From Silvimonas terrae (lineage in GTDB: Bacteria; Pseudomonadota; Gammaproteobacteria; Burkholderiales; Chitinibacteraceae), in assembly GCF_014202765.1 (NCBI RefSeq), contig NZ_JACHHN010000001.1, forward strand, positions 559,639-623,638: 64,000 nt of DNA, given 5' to 3'. A program made the position numbers and the translations under genes. The notes beneath the pieces were generated by a model, which was not told the DNA's origin, made no database searches, and saw only the letters and a list, made by a program, of their open reading frames with translations. The first letter of the stretch is position 1. Every line of letters starts with the position of its first letter. This document shows positions 63,698 to 64,000 of this stretch, one piece after another.

Positions 63698-64000
63698 TGC
63701 ACCTATCCCAATGTTGCTGTTGCTGTTGCTGTTGCTGTTGCCTTTGATCTTGCCGTTGCCGTTCTTTTTGACTTTTTCCCCGTCAAGGCTCAGCGCCGAA
63801 GGAGTGGAGGGAGACCTTAGGCTCCCGACCGACTGAGGGAAGCCCGGAGGGCCGCCAAGCCAGGGTCGCCTTTCTTTGCCTACTTTCTTTGGCGAAGCAA
63901 AGAAAGTAGGGTGCTCCGGCCACCGCCGGTATCAAATGCCTTTCAAACCCGCGCCAAAGGCGCTAACAACCAGGTTCTCGCCAGAGAACGGGGCCAAAAC
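63698..64000. repeat. Upstream region with hexamer and hairpin repeats
   Basis: No gene is seen to the window end. Five copies of TGTTGC lie at 63712-63741. A perfect 13-bp hairpin, CCTACTTTCTTTG (63879-63891) and CAAAGAAAGTAGG (63898-63910), has the loop GCGAAG, the same loop as the hairpin at 54312-54365. The operon promoter should lie here or beyond, but was not identified. Confidence 0.8.

Overview
The window looks like chromosomal DNA from a betaproteobacterium of the order Neisseriales. Three things point there: a class-4/RmpM-type OmpA protein with no beta-barrel, the cluster lolA-rarA-serS, and a GyrA of betaproteobacterial length beside serC-pheA-hisC. An intergenic element resembling a Neisseria Correia repeat agrees with this. 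The genus is not certain. Coding density is high. No rRNA, tRNA, complete insertion sequence, CRISPR array or prophage was seen.

Layout. 1-2.3 kb: phosphonate catabolism (phnX plus a FAD-dependent amine oxidase). 2.7-8.7 kb: a stomatin/NfeD pair, then lolA-rarA-serS and an RmpM-like porin-associated protein, all on the minus strand. 9-16.9 kb: a plus-strand housekeeping block with gyrA, two overlapping hotdog thioesterases, serC, pheA, a LOG-family gene and hisC. 16.9-18.9 kb: a small accessory island with two near-identical DUF3304 lipoprotein genes and the headless C-terminal part of a Tle1-type (DUF2235) type VI secretion lipase. 19.4-22.2 kb: a TldD/TldE-like protease pair. 22.4-29.3 kb: a zinc alcohol dehydrogenase with a divergent AraC regulator, a periplasmic internal-repeat protein, a methyltransferase and two coupled TPR-GGDEF proteins, one with a destroyed active-site motif. 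29.6-33.4 kb: a large PLP basic amino acid decarboxylase and a Sua5-type tRNA modification enzyme.

33.4-35.8 kb holds a compact bufferin-type RiPP operon (DUF2282 precursor, DUF692 iron enzyme, DUF2063 partner, DoxX). This family has only recently been linked to copper buffering and is the most notable system here. 36-40.5 kb: a TetR regulator with a matching operator inside the promoter of a GST/flavin-oxidase operon, then yejK and dps. 40.7-45.9 kb: a two-component locus with a canonical NarL regulator, an orphan regulator with an altered receiver, and a 1041-residue propeller sensor kinase. 45.9-52.4 kb: three hydrolases with a divergent AraC regulator, and a TetR/DHA2 efflux pair with a palindromic operator. 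52.4-53.1 kb: a DedA protein.

53.2-63.7 kb is a long minus-strand catabolic operon whose parts fit non-phosphorylating oxidation of L-fucose or a close 6-deoxy sugar: a sugar ABC importer, mutarotase, aldo/keto reductase, lactonase, MR/MLE dehydratase, SDR and FAH-type hydrolase, predicted to end in pyruvate and lactate. The gaps in this operon, and several elsewhere, carry dispersed palindromic repeats of at least three families.
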